From NCBI GenBank assembly GCA_039208045.1, contig JBCCRH010000043.1, forward strand, positions 1 to 21,543: a stretch of DNA of 21,543 bases, given 5' to 3'. This document shows, one piece after another, positions 8,122 through 18,700 of the stretch (position 1 is its first letter; each line of letters opens with the position of its first letter). The position numbers and the translations under genes were made by a program. This DNA is from JBCCRH01 sp039208045 (GTDB lineage: Bacteria > Bacteroidota > Bacteroidia > Chitinophagales > Saprospiraceae). The notes beneath the pieces are model-generated. The model saw only the letters and a program-made list of their open reading frames with translations. It was not told the origin of the DNA and did not search any database.

Positions 8122-9399
8122 TTAGAAATATTGGCCAAATCCCAAGACAAACCCACGCTCATTACTATTGCGCACATCCACCCCATAATCGATCCGAAGG
8201 CTCGTATCGAATGCATTTTTATAAATCAATCGAATGCCTCCTCCCATAAAGGGGCGGATATTTTCGGCTTGCACCAAATCGGAGAGTACACCACCAGGCT
8301 TTCGCCAAGTGCCAAAATCTACAAAACCCACTCCTTGACAAACCACCGGAAAGCGTTCTGACACCCAAAAGTCGTAGCGATACTCTAGATTTAGGATGGC
8401 CTGAGCGGTGCCCCGATCAATGCGATTGCCGCTACCGCGAATATTGATATTACTGTCTAATACGAAAGGAGCAAACGGAGAGTCTTGATTAGAGGAGATA
8501 CCCAAGCGCAAGCGCAGCGCGAGATTGCTGCGTTCGCCAAATTGCTGGAAGTAGCGCAGGTCATTCCAAATGATGAAAAACCAGTTTTGATCGATGGTAT
8601 TGTAGACGGTTTCCAGGATAATATTATTATCGAAGCCATCTAATTGGTGGAAATTGTAGTTGATATTGTTGAGGTGGAAGCGGAGCTTACCGAGCCACTT
8701 GGGTTGCTCGAAGGCGTCGGGGCCAGGACTATTTTGGAAAGTCTGTTCAGCAAGTTTTTCATAGCTCTCCACAAAGTAATTAACCCCGATTTCTAGTTGT
8801 TGATTGTGCTGAAACTGATAGTAGAGGGAGGAGCCAAAGCTCCAATTGTCGTAGTTGTAAATTACGGTGCCTTCACTAAAAAAGAGGGGTTCCACAGAAG
8901 CCCATTTTAGGACGCTCATGGCGGTTCCCCACTTAGACTGCCCAATCTGAGGAACTCGATAGAATACATTAAAATTATGGCGGCGATCGTTGTTGCGATA
9001 AAAGGCAGATAGCTGCATGCCTCGGCCCAGCCAGTTGATGTCATTGAAGCCTACCTGGTACCAAAAGTTATTTCGAATACCCCCAAAGTTGAGGATGGGA
9101 AACAAAGTCTTGGCCTCCTTAATATCAAAAATAAGCTGGCGGCTATTGCCAATCGTATCAAATCGATAGCTCAAATCGTAGATGATCGCTTGATTGAGTA
9201 GCAAGCGTTCCCATTGAGCAATTGCTGTTTCATCAATAGCGCCGACATCCTGAAGGCGGAGGAGCGATGATAAGTAGCTAGCTTTGGTCTTTTTCAAGCC
9301 CACAAACTGTACAGACTCAATAGGGTACTTTTCAGAAATGGCTTGGGCTTGTGCTACCCATGGAAGCACAAGCCCTATTATCACGATCAAACGAGACAT
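8122..9399 (-). CDS. Omp85/BamA-like outer-membrane protein with a single POTRA domain
   Basis: 425 residues with a signal peptide (about 1-19, AQA cleavage). One POTRA-like domain spans about 26-96 (IESVQFVGLKKTKASYL, then LIFDIKEA), followed by a beta-barrel from about 100 to the end. The barrel shows the FGGIRNNFWYQVGFNDINWLG start typical of this group. INIRGSG near 318-324 corresponds to the Omp85 loop-6 RG motif, and the C-terminal residue is the aromatic F425. BamA has five POTRA domains, so this is not the core BamA but a short family member; its client or transported substrate is unknown. It sits six bases after the DUF547-barrel gene and is almost surely co-transcribed with it, which suggests a shared outer-membrane task. 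No terminator is obvious directly after it. Confidence 0.85.
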   Translation of the reverse strand: MSRLIVIIGLVLPWVAQAQAISEKYPIESVQFVGLKKTKASYLSSLLRLQDVGAIDETAIAQWERLLLNQAIIYDLSYRFDTIGNSRQLIFDIKEAKTLFPILNFGGIRNNFWYQVGFNDINWLGRGMQLSAFYRNNDRRHNFNVFYRVPQIGQSKWGTAMSVLKWASVEPLFFSEGTVIYNYDNWSFGSSLYYQFQHNQQLEIGVNYFVESYEKLAEQTFQNSPGPDAFEQPKWLGKLRFHLNNINYNFHQLDGFDNNIILETVYNTIDQNWFFIIWNDLRYFQQFGERSNLALRLRLGISSNQDSPFAPFVLDSNINIRGSGNRIDRGTAQAILNLEYRYDFWVSERFPVVCQGVGFVDFGTWRKPGGVLSDLVQAENIRPFMGGGIRLIYKNAFDTSLRIDYGVDVRNSNERGFVLGFGQYF

Positions 9400-9405
9400 A
9401 AGTTA

Positions 9406-10947
9406 TTACAAATTAAAGCGTATACCTGCATTGTAGGTAGCGGCTCTACCGCCGGTACTTTGTAGATCATCATTGGTGAACCAAGTGTACAGCAATTCAA
9501 ACTCCAGCTTGGGCGTCACCTGATACTTTGCTCCGGCTCCTGCTTGTGCAAAGTAATCAAACTCCCTTTGCCAATAAGGCGAATAGCTACCAATGCCATA
9601 CAAGGTAGTCTTGGGATTCGGAAAATAGCTCAAAATCACGATGCCAGGAGTAGAAAACCGGTTGATATGCCCCTCTGAACTCGGACCAATATCTTCCACT
9701 ACAATGTCCAATTCTGTAAAAATAGAGAAATGATCATTGATAGTAAAGTCATTAAAAATTTGCGTAAAAGAAGTATGCCCATTAAAGTCAATATAAGGCA
9801 AATCTGCACCATTCCCTGCTAGATCGTCTCCTGTAGCAAACCAAAAAGCACTCTGTATTGAAAAGTTTGGCAATTGCTCAAAAGGAGCATATCTGAATTT
9901 GGGGCCGATACCTGTAAAGCCTTGGCGGCTCGAAGGTGTTGATTCTAAATTGAAGACACTGAGTGGGGAGTCATTAGCGGAGTTGTATTGTACTTGTCTG
10001 TAGCGTACATCAAAGCCAATATTAAAGCGATCGTTCCAACCATACAGCACACTAGTGAGCGCGGTAAAAAAGGTAGCACGGTCTGTCAGCTCTCCATTAG
10101 CGGTAGTTTGCTGAGTATAGAGGTTATTAAATATTTTCACCTCAAAGGTTCCTTTTGGAATAGTAGCGGACACCACATAGCGGTTTTCGGAATTACTCAC
10201 TGCGTTTTCTAAAGCACCTGTAGATGTGGCTGTTTGTTCATTCAACTGCCAGTTGTAGTCGTAGAAGGTAATGGTATAATCCGCTGGCAGGGCCGCTTCT
10301 CTGTAGCGGTTGATATAGGCTATGCTAGTGTTCTGGCTTCCGCCAAAATCGCTGCGGTACCACTTGAAAATCTGGGATAGTCGGATCGTATTGTTGGCTT
10401 GGTCTACTTGGATGAAGTTCGGGTCGTTGAGTGCTAAGGTGGTCTGCTGCTCTAGTTGTGTTTCTAGTGTATTAGGCAAATAAGCTTCTGAGATGATGGG
10501 TGGACATCCCACTGCGCCACACACCAATACAAAGTGTAAGCGCGCATCGCCATAGGGCTTTAGTAACCACTTTTTTTCAATGGTATTAAGCGTAGCGCGG
10601 GTTCCGCCAATATCGTGCTTAATACGGTCAAAAAAGCCGGGTATGTCCAATACGGATGGAGTCGGATAGTGATCGATGACCCCTTTTATTACTAGGAGAT
10701 TGTAGGCGTTGATAAGGAATGCTTTTTTAGTATTAGTATCTAGTTCGTCTATTGCTGTCGTTTGGATAGTCTGTAGTAAAGGTTCAAGCGTTCCTTCTTG
10801 CTTAATTAAGTTGTAGTCAATAGCTCCGTCTGCAACATATTGCTGAAAAAAGGTATTAGCTTGTTCGAAAAAAGAAGAAAGGTCGGTAGCGGCATGTAAA
10901 CTAATGCTTAGGATGAAGGTGCTAACTAGCGAGATCAAGCGTCTCAT
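9406..10947 (-). CDS. DUF547 protein fused to a C-terminal beta-barrel-like domain
   Basis: 513 residues with a signal peptide (about 1-20). Residues about 25-236 match DUF547: FLINAYNLLVIKGVIDHYP (77-95), LHFVLVCGAVGCPP (137-150) with Cys143 and Cys148, FKWYRSDFGG (194-203) and DYNWQLN (230-236). DUF547 has no settled biochemical function. Residues about 250-513 have alternating hydrophobic/aromatic strands (RFNIGFDVRYRQVQYN, FSIFTELDIVVED, KLEFELLYTWFTND) and end in AGIRFNL, as expected of an outer-membrane barrel. The reading frame is uninterrupted, so the two parts appear to be one polypeptide. The gene leads a two-gene unit with the Omp85-like gene and is preceded by a good -7 box. Confidence 0.85.
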   Translation of the reverse strand: MRRLISLVSTFILSISLHAATDLSSFFEQANTFFQQYVADGAIDYNLIKQEGTLEPLLQTIQTTAIDELDTNTKKAFLINAYNLLVIKGVIDHYPTPSVLDIPGFFDRIKHDIGGTRATLNTIEKKWLLKPYGDARLHFVLVCGAVGCPPIISEAYLPNTLETQLEQQTTLALNDPNFIQVDQANNTIRLSQIFKWYRSDFGGSQNTSIAYINRYREAALPADYTITFYDYNWQLNEQTATSTGALENAVSNSENRYVVSATIPKGTFEVKIFNNLYTQQTTANGELTDRATFFTALTSVLYGWNDRFNIGFDVRYRQVQYNSANDSPLSVFNLESTPSSRQGFTGIGPKFRYAPFEQLPNFSIQSAFWFATGDDLAGNGADLPYIDFNGHTSFTQIFNDFTINDHFSIFTELDIVVEDIGPSSEGHINRFSTPGIVILSYFPNPKTTLYGIGSYSPYWQREFDYFAQAGAGAKYQVTPKLEFELLYTWFTNDDLQSTGGRAATYNAGIRFNL

Positions 10948-11006
10948 TATGTGTTGGTTTTGATTTTTTAATCAACGGTGTTTAAACATCGTTCTGAATT
11001 ATATTG

Positions 11007-11033
11007 CAAAGGTAATGGCCCTACCTACGCAAA
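11007..11033 (-). promoter_or_regulatory. Bacteroidota-type promoter for the DUF547/Omp85-like unit
   Basis: On the - strand TACCTTTG (11007-11014) matches the TAnnTTTG -7 consensus exactly. A TTTG at 11030-11033 lies 15 bases upstream, somewhat closer than the usual spacing of about 19. Transcription would start near 11000, giving a leader of roughly 50 bases before the ATG at 10947. Confidence 0.6.
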
Positions 11034-11098
11034 AGATCACAAAACCATAAACAAAGCATCAAGAGATTACAACAGGTGTAGCGGTGCGGACACTATGC

Positions 11099-11129
11099 AA
11101 AAAAGCCCTCTCCCAAAAGTGGAGAAGGC
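11099..11129 (-). terminator. Terminator of the TTGGGAYGGCC family (copy C)
   Basis: On the - strand GCCTTCTCC and GGAGAGGGC (one G-T pair) flank an eight-base loop, and six T follow. TTGGGATGGCC (11127-11137) overlaps the left arm. It lies over 580 bases beyond the last upstream gene on this strand, so it either backs up copy B or ends an unrecognised transcript. Confidence 0.7.
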
Positions 11130-11204
11130 CATCCCAAAAACCGATTTAAGTATGTCTTGAAAACGGTTCTTGTGAATCACATACAATCCAATCGCCTTAA
11201 AATA

Positions 11205-11406
11205 TATCTTTGAGGTGATTTAATCTTCAAATCAAAAACAGCAAATTATAATCTTTCAGGGGGAAAGTCTGTATGGACATACAGGCTAAGAATAGCGATG
11301 ATATGAACATATCAAAGCGTCGTATATTTAGGATTACAATTTGTTATTAATAGCTGTAAATATACTGCAAACTAGACGATTACACATACCCTCAACAGGG
11401 TATTTT
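11205..11406 (+). ncRNA. Candidate structured RNA of unknown class
   Basis: TATCTTTG at 11205-11212 is a perfect TAnnTTTG -7 box on the + strand, though no well-placed TTTG -33 box was found. Downstream are short perfect stems: TGATTT/AAATCA (11216-11221 with 11229-11234), AGTCTGTATG/CATACAGGCT (11266-11275 with 11278-11287, one G-T pair) and TGATATG/CATATCA (11299-11305 with 11308-11314). Two longer-range pairings are AAATTATAATC with GATTACAATTT (11242-11252 with 11332-11342, one mismatch) and GTATATTTA with TAAATATAC (11322-11330 with 11357-11365). The 3' end ATACCCT-CAAC-AGGGTAT plus TTT (11386-11406) resembles a terminator. The length of about 190 nt is in the 6S range, but no 6S, RNase P or tmRNA core was recognised. 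AT-rich sequence makes some pairings possible by chance. Confidence 0.35.
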
Positions 11407-11444
11407 ACAAAAAACAATGGTGCAGTACCTAACAAAACCTCACT

Positions 11445-11506
11445 CCTCCCCCAGCGAGAATACTGAGGGAGGCCACGCTTTGTTTCATGTGAAAGGGGAA
11501 AGCGTG
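11445..11506. repeat. Two adjacent strong inverted repeats
   Basis: CCTCCCCCAG (11445-11454) pairs with CTGAGGGAGG (11463-11472) as a 10-bp stem with one mismatch (a G-T pair on the - strand). Two bases on, CACGCTTT (11474-11481) pairs perfectly with AAAGCGTG (11499-11506), and its loop holds a further TTTCA-TG-TGAAA hairpin. No T tract follows the second on either strand. Possible terminator, attenuator or RNA end structure. Confidence 0.5.
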
Positions 11507-11615
11507 AAAAGGCTCGCTATAATAACTACACCAAAATACATTTGAATAAGGGGGATGTGTTCTAATCTTTTTAACCTAATTCGTTTTACAATTAAGTATA
11601 ACCAACTATCGTGCC

Positions 11616-11651
11616 AAAAAAATAGGCCTCTCTGCCAGAGGCGGAGAGGCC
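11616..11651 (-). terminator. Rho-independent terminator of the cohesin/SprB/PorP operon (copy B)
   Basis: On the - strand GGCCTCTC pairs with GAGAGGCC, with an inner GCC/GGC pairing around a short loop, followed by TA and seven T. The conserved TTGGGATGGCC (11648-11658) leads into the stem. It lies about 75 bases after the PorP/SprF stop codon. Confidence 0.85.
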
Positions 11652-11724
11652 ATCCCAAATACCAATTGTTAAAGGACATCTTTAGTCGTGTAGTCATTAG
11701 CCTAAGGCTAAGACTTGTAGCTCT

Positions 11725-12645
11725 TTAGTTGCCCACTTCTGGAGCTGGTCTATCTTTTTTACGAAAAGTAAATGCTACCGTTACTTCGTGCGAGCCCATG
11801 TTGAAGCGTTGAAAACGCTGGAAGGATACATCATAGGAATAGAAAATCTGGAAATCAGAAACGTTTGTACCCAACAGTACTGCCATGGAACCCAAGGAAC
11901 GGTAAGAGAGTCCTGTTATCAATTGGTCATCCATAAATCCAGCTTTTAGGTTAAAATCCATCTGGAAAGGCACGTCTCTAATTTGACGAATAAGAATGGA
12001 TGGCTCTAGATTGAAGTTGAGGTCGGCAATATCAAATTTGTGCCCTGCATGGAAGGTATAATAGGAAAAGAACGATTCTTGATTGTCATCGACGATATTA
12101 TCCAAGCGCGCACGCACTAGGTTGGCGAAAGTCAAACCCACAAAAGTGCGATCCTTAATCGTGCCATAGAACCCTAGCGAGGCATCGAATACATCTTTTC
12201 CATCCATAAATTCATCGAGCAGGCGGTCACCTAGCTGAAAGAAATTGCTATCAAAAATATCATTGCCTACTCTCATTTGCTGGAACTCAGTAGATACCCC
12301 AGCAGCAATCTTAACATGCTCGCCTACCGGAAATCGGAAACCAAAATTCAACTGCCCCCGCAAGCGCGTAATCTGGGCTGCCGTTTCTGTGAGCACTCCT
12401 GCCGACAGTCCAAAGGTTTTCCCTACTGGCGTCTGGAAAAGTGCCATATAGGTCTGTGGTGCATCCTCAAAACCACTCCACTGCCCTCGGTAGTTGAGCT
12501 GAATCTGAGGAGCCCCATTAAAGCCTGCTGATGCCGGATTAATAAGAACATGATTGACTAGATAGTGATTAAATATAGCCTCATCTTGGGCTTGTACTGC
12601 TTGTAGGCAGCAAAAAGATAGTAGGAGTAAAATTATTTTTTTCAT
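11725..12645 (-). CDS. PorP/SprF family T9SS outer-membrane protein
   Basis: 306 residues with a signal peptide (MKKIILLLLSFCCLQAVQAQ). The family signature follows directly: an early NHYLVNHVLINPASAGF and LNYRGQWSGFEDAPQTYMA, then repeated amphipathic strands with the FGLSAGVL and NFGFRFPVG style through to VTVAFTFRKK near the end. Family members are outer-membrane barrels that work with T9SS clients carrying type B sorting domains; SprF is needed for SprB display in Flavobacterium johnsoniae. Here it lies 83 bases after the giant type-B-CTD gene with no promoter or terminator in between, so it is probably the dedicated partner of that protein. It is last in the operon and is followed by a strong terminator. 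Confidence 0.93.
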   Translation of the reverse strand: MKKIILLLLSFCCLQAVQAQDEAIFNHYLVNHVLINPASAGFNGAPQIQLNYRGQWSGFEDAPQTYMALFQTPVGKTFGLSAGVLTETAAQITRLRGQLNFGFRFPVGEHVKIAAGVSTEFQQMRVGNDIFDSNFFQLGDRLLDEFMDGKDVFDASLGFYGTIKDRTFVGLTFANLVRARLDNIVDDNQESFFSYYTFHAGHKFDIADLNFNLEPSILIRQIRDVPFQMDFNLKAGFMDDQLITGLSYRSLGSMAVLLGTNVSDFQIFYSYDVSFQRFQRFNMGSHEVTVAFTFRKKDRPAPEVGN

Positions 12646-12728
12646 CTGAAATCGGTTGATGGTCCGTTAATTTGGTGATTATGATTTGGTGGCCACCTTT
12701 TGCATCAGGCAGCCACCTAGTTCTTGGT

Positions 12729-15700
12729 TTATTCTCTCAGCAACGTAATAGAGCCACGTTGTTGTATCTCTTCGCCAGTACTGTTATCGGTATACTCCAA
12801 CACATAGTAGTACGCACCTTCAGGTAGAGGATCACCATTTTCAGTAGTCCCTTCCCAGGTATTATCATAATTTTCTGCTTCAAAGACTAACTGGCCCCAG
12901 CGGTTGTAAATTTCCAGTGTATTATCTGGGAAATCGCCCACACAGAAAATGATGAATTCATCATTGGTACCATTTCCATCAGGGGTAATTACTTGGCGTT
13001 CGCTGAAACAAGGGAAGGCTTTATTCTCTACTACCCCCTGCTCTGTAATTGTTCCGCAGTTGTTGGCATCTGTAATCTCTACAAAGTACGTACCTGGACA
13101 CAGCTCTTCCACCAGTGAGGTGTTCTCAGCTACATCTGCATTCAACCATTTGTAGGAATAAGGTGCTGTTCCACCCGTTACGATCATCCATACTGAACCA
13201 TTACAAGCTGGATTCAACTCGGTAGCATCCTCTATTTGTACATTGACTTGCAATGGGGTAGGCTCCAATATTTCAAAGGAAACGATTGTTTCACAGTCAT
13301 TATCATCTGTGGCTGTCACTTCGTAAATACCGCCAGATAGATCGTTATTACGGAAACCAATATTACCATTACTCCAGGTGTAAAAGATCTGGTTGGACGT
13401 CCCACCAGAAGCTATCACGATGACCTCTCCATCATCTCCTCCAGGACAGCTTACATCATCAATGCTTCCTTCGATTACAATAGCGGGCGGTGCTTCGAGG
13501 GTCGAACTACCTTGTAGTATACAGCCGAAAGGATCTTCCACACTTACCGTGTAAGTGCCTGCCCCAACATTATTTAAGACAGGATCGGTTCCGACTACTG
13601 TCCCATCTGCTTGCCATTCGTAGGTACAATCGGAGCAAATCGAACCATCCAAGATGGCATTTGCTCTGACTTCTCCATCTGTAGCGTTTAGACAGCTTAC
13701 TGCAAAATCATTGTAGTCTGAATCAATGAATACGCCCAAAGTCAAATCGGAGAGCACATTTACTACAAAAGCTTTTACAAGCGTATTTCCTGTTCCCTCT
13801 GTAATCGTCACATTATAAATACCAGAAAGTAATCCAGTAATATCTTCATCCGTTGAGGAGAAGTCATTTGGCCCCGACCAATTAAAGGTATACGGTTCAG
13901 CTCCCCCAGCGATGACCAAGTCCAAAGCACCAGTTACATCTGCTGGACAGTTGTTAGCAGTCGTTGCTGCGGTAATTCCAAATTCGTTGACCACAATGCC
14001 AGGGAAAGCGGCTACACAGCCCCGACTATCAGTGATAGTTGGTGCATAGGTGCCTGCTGGCAAATTAATAATGGTACTTCCCGATGCGCCTGCTGCATTC
14101 CAAGCGTAGCCATAAGGGCCAGTTCCTCCTTGTACCGTAATTTGGATGCTTCCTGTTCCACCTACTTCTTCGGTATCATGCACTACATTTACGGAAGTGA
14201 TAATGATAGGATCAGGCCCCAATACTTCGACTTGCCCACTGAGGGTTTGTCCATCGCCACCTTCTACTACATAGTTGTAAGTGCCAGGTGCTACATCTGC
14301 TATAGAGAACGTTCCTGTCAGGCTCGTGAAAGAACCGACATCTGCAATATTTAAAGTATAGACGGGCACACTACCTGTTACAGTCAGATTGATACGCCCG
14401 CTAGCTTCTCCTGGGCAGATGGCGTCCTGCGTACTCAAAGCACCTAGTGCAATAGGTAGTGGAATAAATTCTACCGTATAGCATGCTTCGAATGTACAGT
14501 CATTTTGATCAGTCACTGTTACGCAGTATTCGCCAGCGGAAATATCATCCAGCAGCGCATCTGTTGAGCCATTGCTCCACAAGATGTCGTAGCCAGGCGC
14601 ACCACCAGATATATTCAGCTCAATAGAGCCATTCGTATTATTGGCTTCCCCTTCGGCAGGGGTAATAGTTTCACTCACCACAATTTCAGGGAAGGTACCT
14701 AAGGTAAAGTCTCCACTAATGGAAGAACCCTGCTGATCCATTACGGTTAAGCTATAGGTACCCGCAGTCAATCCTGATACTTGGCTGACATTTCCAGCAT
14801 CTGGAATATCCCACATAAACGTGTAATCAGGCACTCCACCAAGCACTTCCACAGCGATACTACCCGTTTCTGCTCCGAAGCAATTTTCAATAATTTCTAC
14901 CGTACCAAATTGCAAGCGTAGCTTGATAGATGTACAGGCTGTCACTTCACATCCATTAGCATCCGTTACCGTGACGCAGTATTCTCCTAGCTCGTTTAGC
15001 GCTGCTAAATCTTCATCTTGGCTAAAAGTGGTGTTAGATGGGCTGCTCCAATTGTAGACATATGGCATGGTACCACCACCAATAGTGAGGCTAATTTCAC
15101 CATCATCTCCCAAAAACACATCGGTCGGAACGATGGCATCCACTGTAAGCTCTGCTGGTTCTATCAGCTCAGTTAGCAGCTGAGTAGAACACCCATTCAT
15201 ATCGGTTACGGTTACGCTATAGGTACCAGGCCCGAGATTATTTTGGCTGGCAAAGCCATCTAGCAAAGGTTCTGACCAATCTAGGTTGTACGTTGGGGTA
15301 CCGCCTTCTATTGCTAAGCTTATTTGACCATTGTCATCTCCAAAGCAGCTTATTTCATTAACAGTGCTAACAGCAGATAGTACTGCTGGCTCCGCCACTT
15401 CGAAGCTTGGCTCCATTGTACATCCATTACTATCCGTAATAGTAGCATCATAAGTGCCTGCTGGTAATGCGGTACGGTTGGTTTGATCCATTGCCGCTCC
15501 ATCTGCCCACTCGATAGTATAAGTTGCTGTGCCACCACTGATGGTGAAATCGATCTCTCCATTAGACTCGCCATTACATAATACGTTGGTTACATCGGAA
15601 GCTACAGCTAAATCACCTGGTTCTTCGACTTCAAAGCTTTCGATCTTGATGCAGGCAGAATTATTGTCGGTTACGGTTACCGAGTAGCTACCCGCAGTGA

Positions 15701-18700
15701 GGTTCTCTTGAAGCGTAACATCGTCAGCGAGACCATCCTGCCAATTAATGGTAAAGTCGGATGTGCCCCCAGCAATAGATAGGGAAATGGAACCGTTTTC
15801 TTCTCCAAAGCAATTAGCATCTTCCACTGTCCCGGTAATGAAAATAGGTGCTGCTGAATCGATAATGATCTCTTCGACTACCTCACAGCCTACAGCATCA
15901 CTAATGGTCGCAAAGTAAGTTCCTGCTTCTAGCTGTTCCTGAGTGGCTTGATCTGGAGGCAGTCCATTACTCCAAGCGATACTATACGCCGGAGTTCCTC
16001 CTGTAATACCAAGCGTAATGCTGCCCGTAGGGCCACCATCACATTCTACATTTTCGGTAGTGACATCCACTTCAATTCCAGAAGTAGGTGCCGTCACCTC
16101 GAAGGACCTTACCACTTCACAGCCATTGTCATCCGACACACTCACCGTATATACTCCAGCTACCAGCTCATTTTGAGTAGTTACATCGTCGACTAGGCCG
16201 TTTGCCCAGTCAAGCGTATATGGCCCTGTTCCACCGCTGATATTCAGATCAATTGATCCGCTAGCATCGCCGAGGCACTGCACTGAAGTGATTGTTTCGC
16301 CAAGTACAATAGCGGCTGGTTCCGTCACTTCTATGCTTTCGCTAGATGTACATCCGTTTCCATCGGAAACAGTAACATCATAAGTACCGCTCGCCAGCAT
16401 ATTTTGATTCATCACGTTGTCAGTCAAAGCACCCGGCCAATCGATCGTGTAATCTGGTGTGCCGCCACTAATAGATAGGCTAATGGTACCAGTAGAAGCT
16501 CCATTACATGCGATAGACTCTACTGTTGGATTTAATACGATAGGGTCGGGTTCATCAATGGTATAAGTTTCAATCGATTCACAGGAGCTCGCATCAGTGA
16601 CAGTCACTTCGTAAGTACCCGCAGCAAGCATATTCTGAGTAGCCACATCGTCTGTTAGGCTACCTGGCCAATCAATGCTGTAGCTCGGCGTACCGCCACT
16701 GAGTGTTAAGCTAATACTACCAGAGTTCTCTCCTCCACAATTTATATTTTCTACTTGCGCTTCGACGTTTACGCCGTCTGGTTCTGTGACTTCATAGGGG
16801 CCTCCCACTAGCTCACAGCCATTTTCGTCGGTAATAGTTACCATATAATCGTCGGCTGCCGCCAAATTACCGGGATTTGCCACTGCGGCTGCTCCATTGT
16901 TCCAGGCATAGTTTAGCGTACCGGTTCCACCACCTGCAATGAGGCCAATAGAACCGTCACTTTCTCCATTACAAGAAACATCAGATACTTGCGCCAAAGT
17001 GATCAAGATGGCACTCGCTGGCTCATCTACTTCGAATGTGGCAGTGGTCGTCAGATTAGTCTGAGCGTCTGTAACAGTCACAGAATATACGCCAGCTGGC
17101 AGGTTGGATAAGTCTTGTGTTGTGCTATTCTCAAAGTCCCAAGTATAGGTATAATTGTTGCTCCCACCCGTTACCTCTATATCAATCGCACCGGTAGCGT
17201 CTCCGGTACACGCTACATCTGTAATATTAGGAGGAGCAGTGATTACAGGAGGATCACTAGGCCCACAAGAGTAGGTCACGGTTCCCGAATTGCTGACAAA
17301 GGGAAGTTGAGTATTGGAAGAGTTACGTATATCAATAGCGGTAGGAGAATTGGTAAAATCAATCACAGAGGATTCACCATCCATCCCTAGTGGGGTGAAG
17401 CAGACGCTAAAGAATGTCTCCCCGTTAGGTAAGCTCTGCCCAGCTAGAGAATTATCAATCCAGACTAAGGTGATTACACCAGCAGCAGTGCCATTACCTG
17501 GGACACCGAAGTTATCGATAGTCACATCCTGCAAGCCAAAATTATTAATAGTTACATATTGCATTTGTGAAGCATCATAATCCAAACTAAATTGAACGCC
17601 TGCTATATCTTGAAAGCCCGTCACTGTAACATCCACACAGAAATCTCCATCTTCTGGGCATACCTCCACATCTTCGATCGTCCACTCAAAGTCGGCTGGT
17701 GGAGGATCATCCCCAATCGTGACAGAGCCATTATCAGTATCAAAAGGTGAAATAGGCCCTCCTGGGTCAAGTATCTGTATGGGAGTTGGATCACCCGAAA
17801 TAGCTACTGGTGTAGAACCTGAATTGAGTAAAGCGGTGAAGCATACCTCAAATAAAACTGCATTATCGGGTAGCGTAACTCCATTGAAGGAGTTATCAAT
17901 CCATATTACCGCAATTTCACCTGGGTCGGTCTCATTCTGTGCGCTTGCAGTTGGCAGGCCAAGTCCATTTTCATTTAAACCCATCAAACCAAAATTACCC
18001 ACTGACTCATACTGTAAAAGCGCAGGATCGTAATTTAGACTAAACTGAAACCCAGCAATGGTATTAAAATTCTGAGTGGTTATGTCCAAACATACCACCT
18101 CGCCGGTCATCGTGTTTTCATCAGAAACGATTAATGCGAAATTATCAAACATTTGGACATTGTCCTCTTCTACTGTTACTCTACCATCATTAGTCACAAC
18201 ATCTAGCGTATTATTGTCTCCATCAACTGCTCGGATAGGTGAAGGGCTATTAGCAAAATCTATATCGCTACTCCCTTCTGCTAAGGAGTTGAAGCATACT
18301 TCAAATATAAGTGTTCCGTTTGCCACACTTACCCCGTTCTGTGAATTGTCCGACCACACCACCGTAATGGCGCCGGCATTAGTACCATTCCCAGGCACTC
18401 CCATCGAATTGATACCCAATCCTGGCAGTCCAAAACTACCAACCGAGGAATATTCGAGTATCGCAGGATCGTAACTGAGGCTAAACTGCATTTCTGTAAT
18501 ATCAGAAAAATCATTCGCTCTAATATCTACACAAACTTGGTTGCCAATTCCTGTCACCGTTTCATTGGAAGCGTTTAAGGTTAGATCTTCCGGGCCACCT
18601 GCATTACTTACCGTTACCCCACCATTATTAGTGATAAAAGAAATAGGGCCATCGTTAGTAGTTACTTGTATATTGGTAGGCTCTGTTGAAAAGCTTACAG

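Larger units (their letters stand above)
10948..11724. other. 777-base gene-poor region with terminators and structured segments
   Basis: No convincing protein gene is present. A 60-codon + frame (10978-11160) and a 70-codon - frame (11485-11697) both run through terminator hairpins and lack family features. The region contains the DUF547 promoter, two terminators of the TTGGGAYGGCC family, a candidate + strand RNA (11212-11406) and two strong adjacent hairpins (11445-11506). Confidence 0.6.

Noticed and set aside
10978..11160. 60-codon + strand open frame
   Set aside because: It runs over the DUF547 promoter and a - strand terminator and has no recognisable features.
11212..11406. GGAAAGTC segment and about 190-nt size considered as RNase P RNA, 6S RNA or tmRNA
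   Set aside because: The RNase P ACAGnRA-type core, a tmRNA tag frame with tRNA-like ends, and a 6S long stem closing the two ends are all missing.
11485..11697. 70-codon - strand open frame
   Set aside because: It includes the operon terminator hairpin, and the translation follows the hairpin sequence, so it is very unlikely to be a gene.
18076..18474. 132-codon + strand open frame opposite the cohesin repeats, with similar frames at other repeats
   Set aside because: These recur because the repeat DNA recurs on the antisense strand; no start signals or family features.
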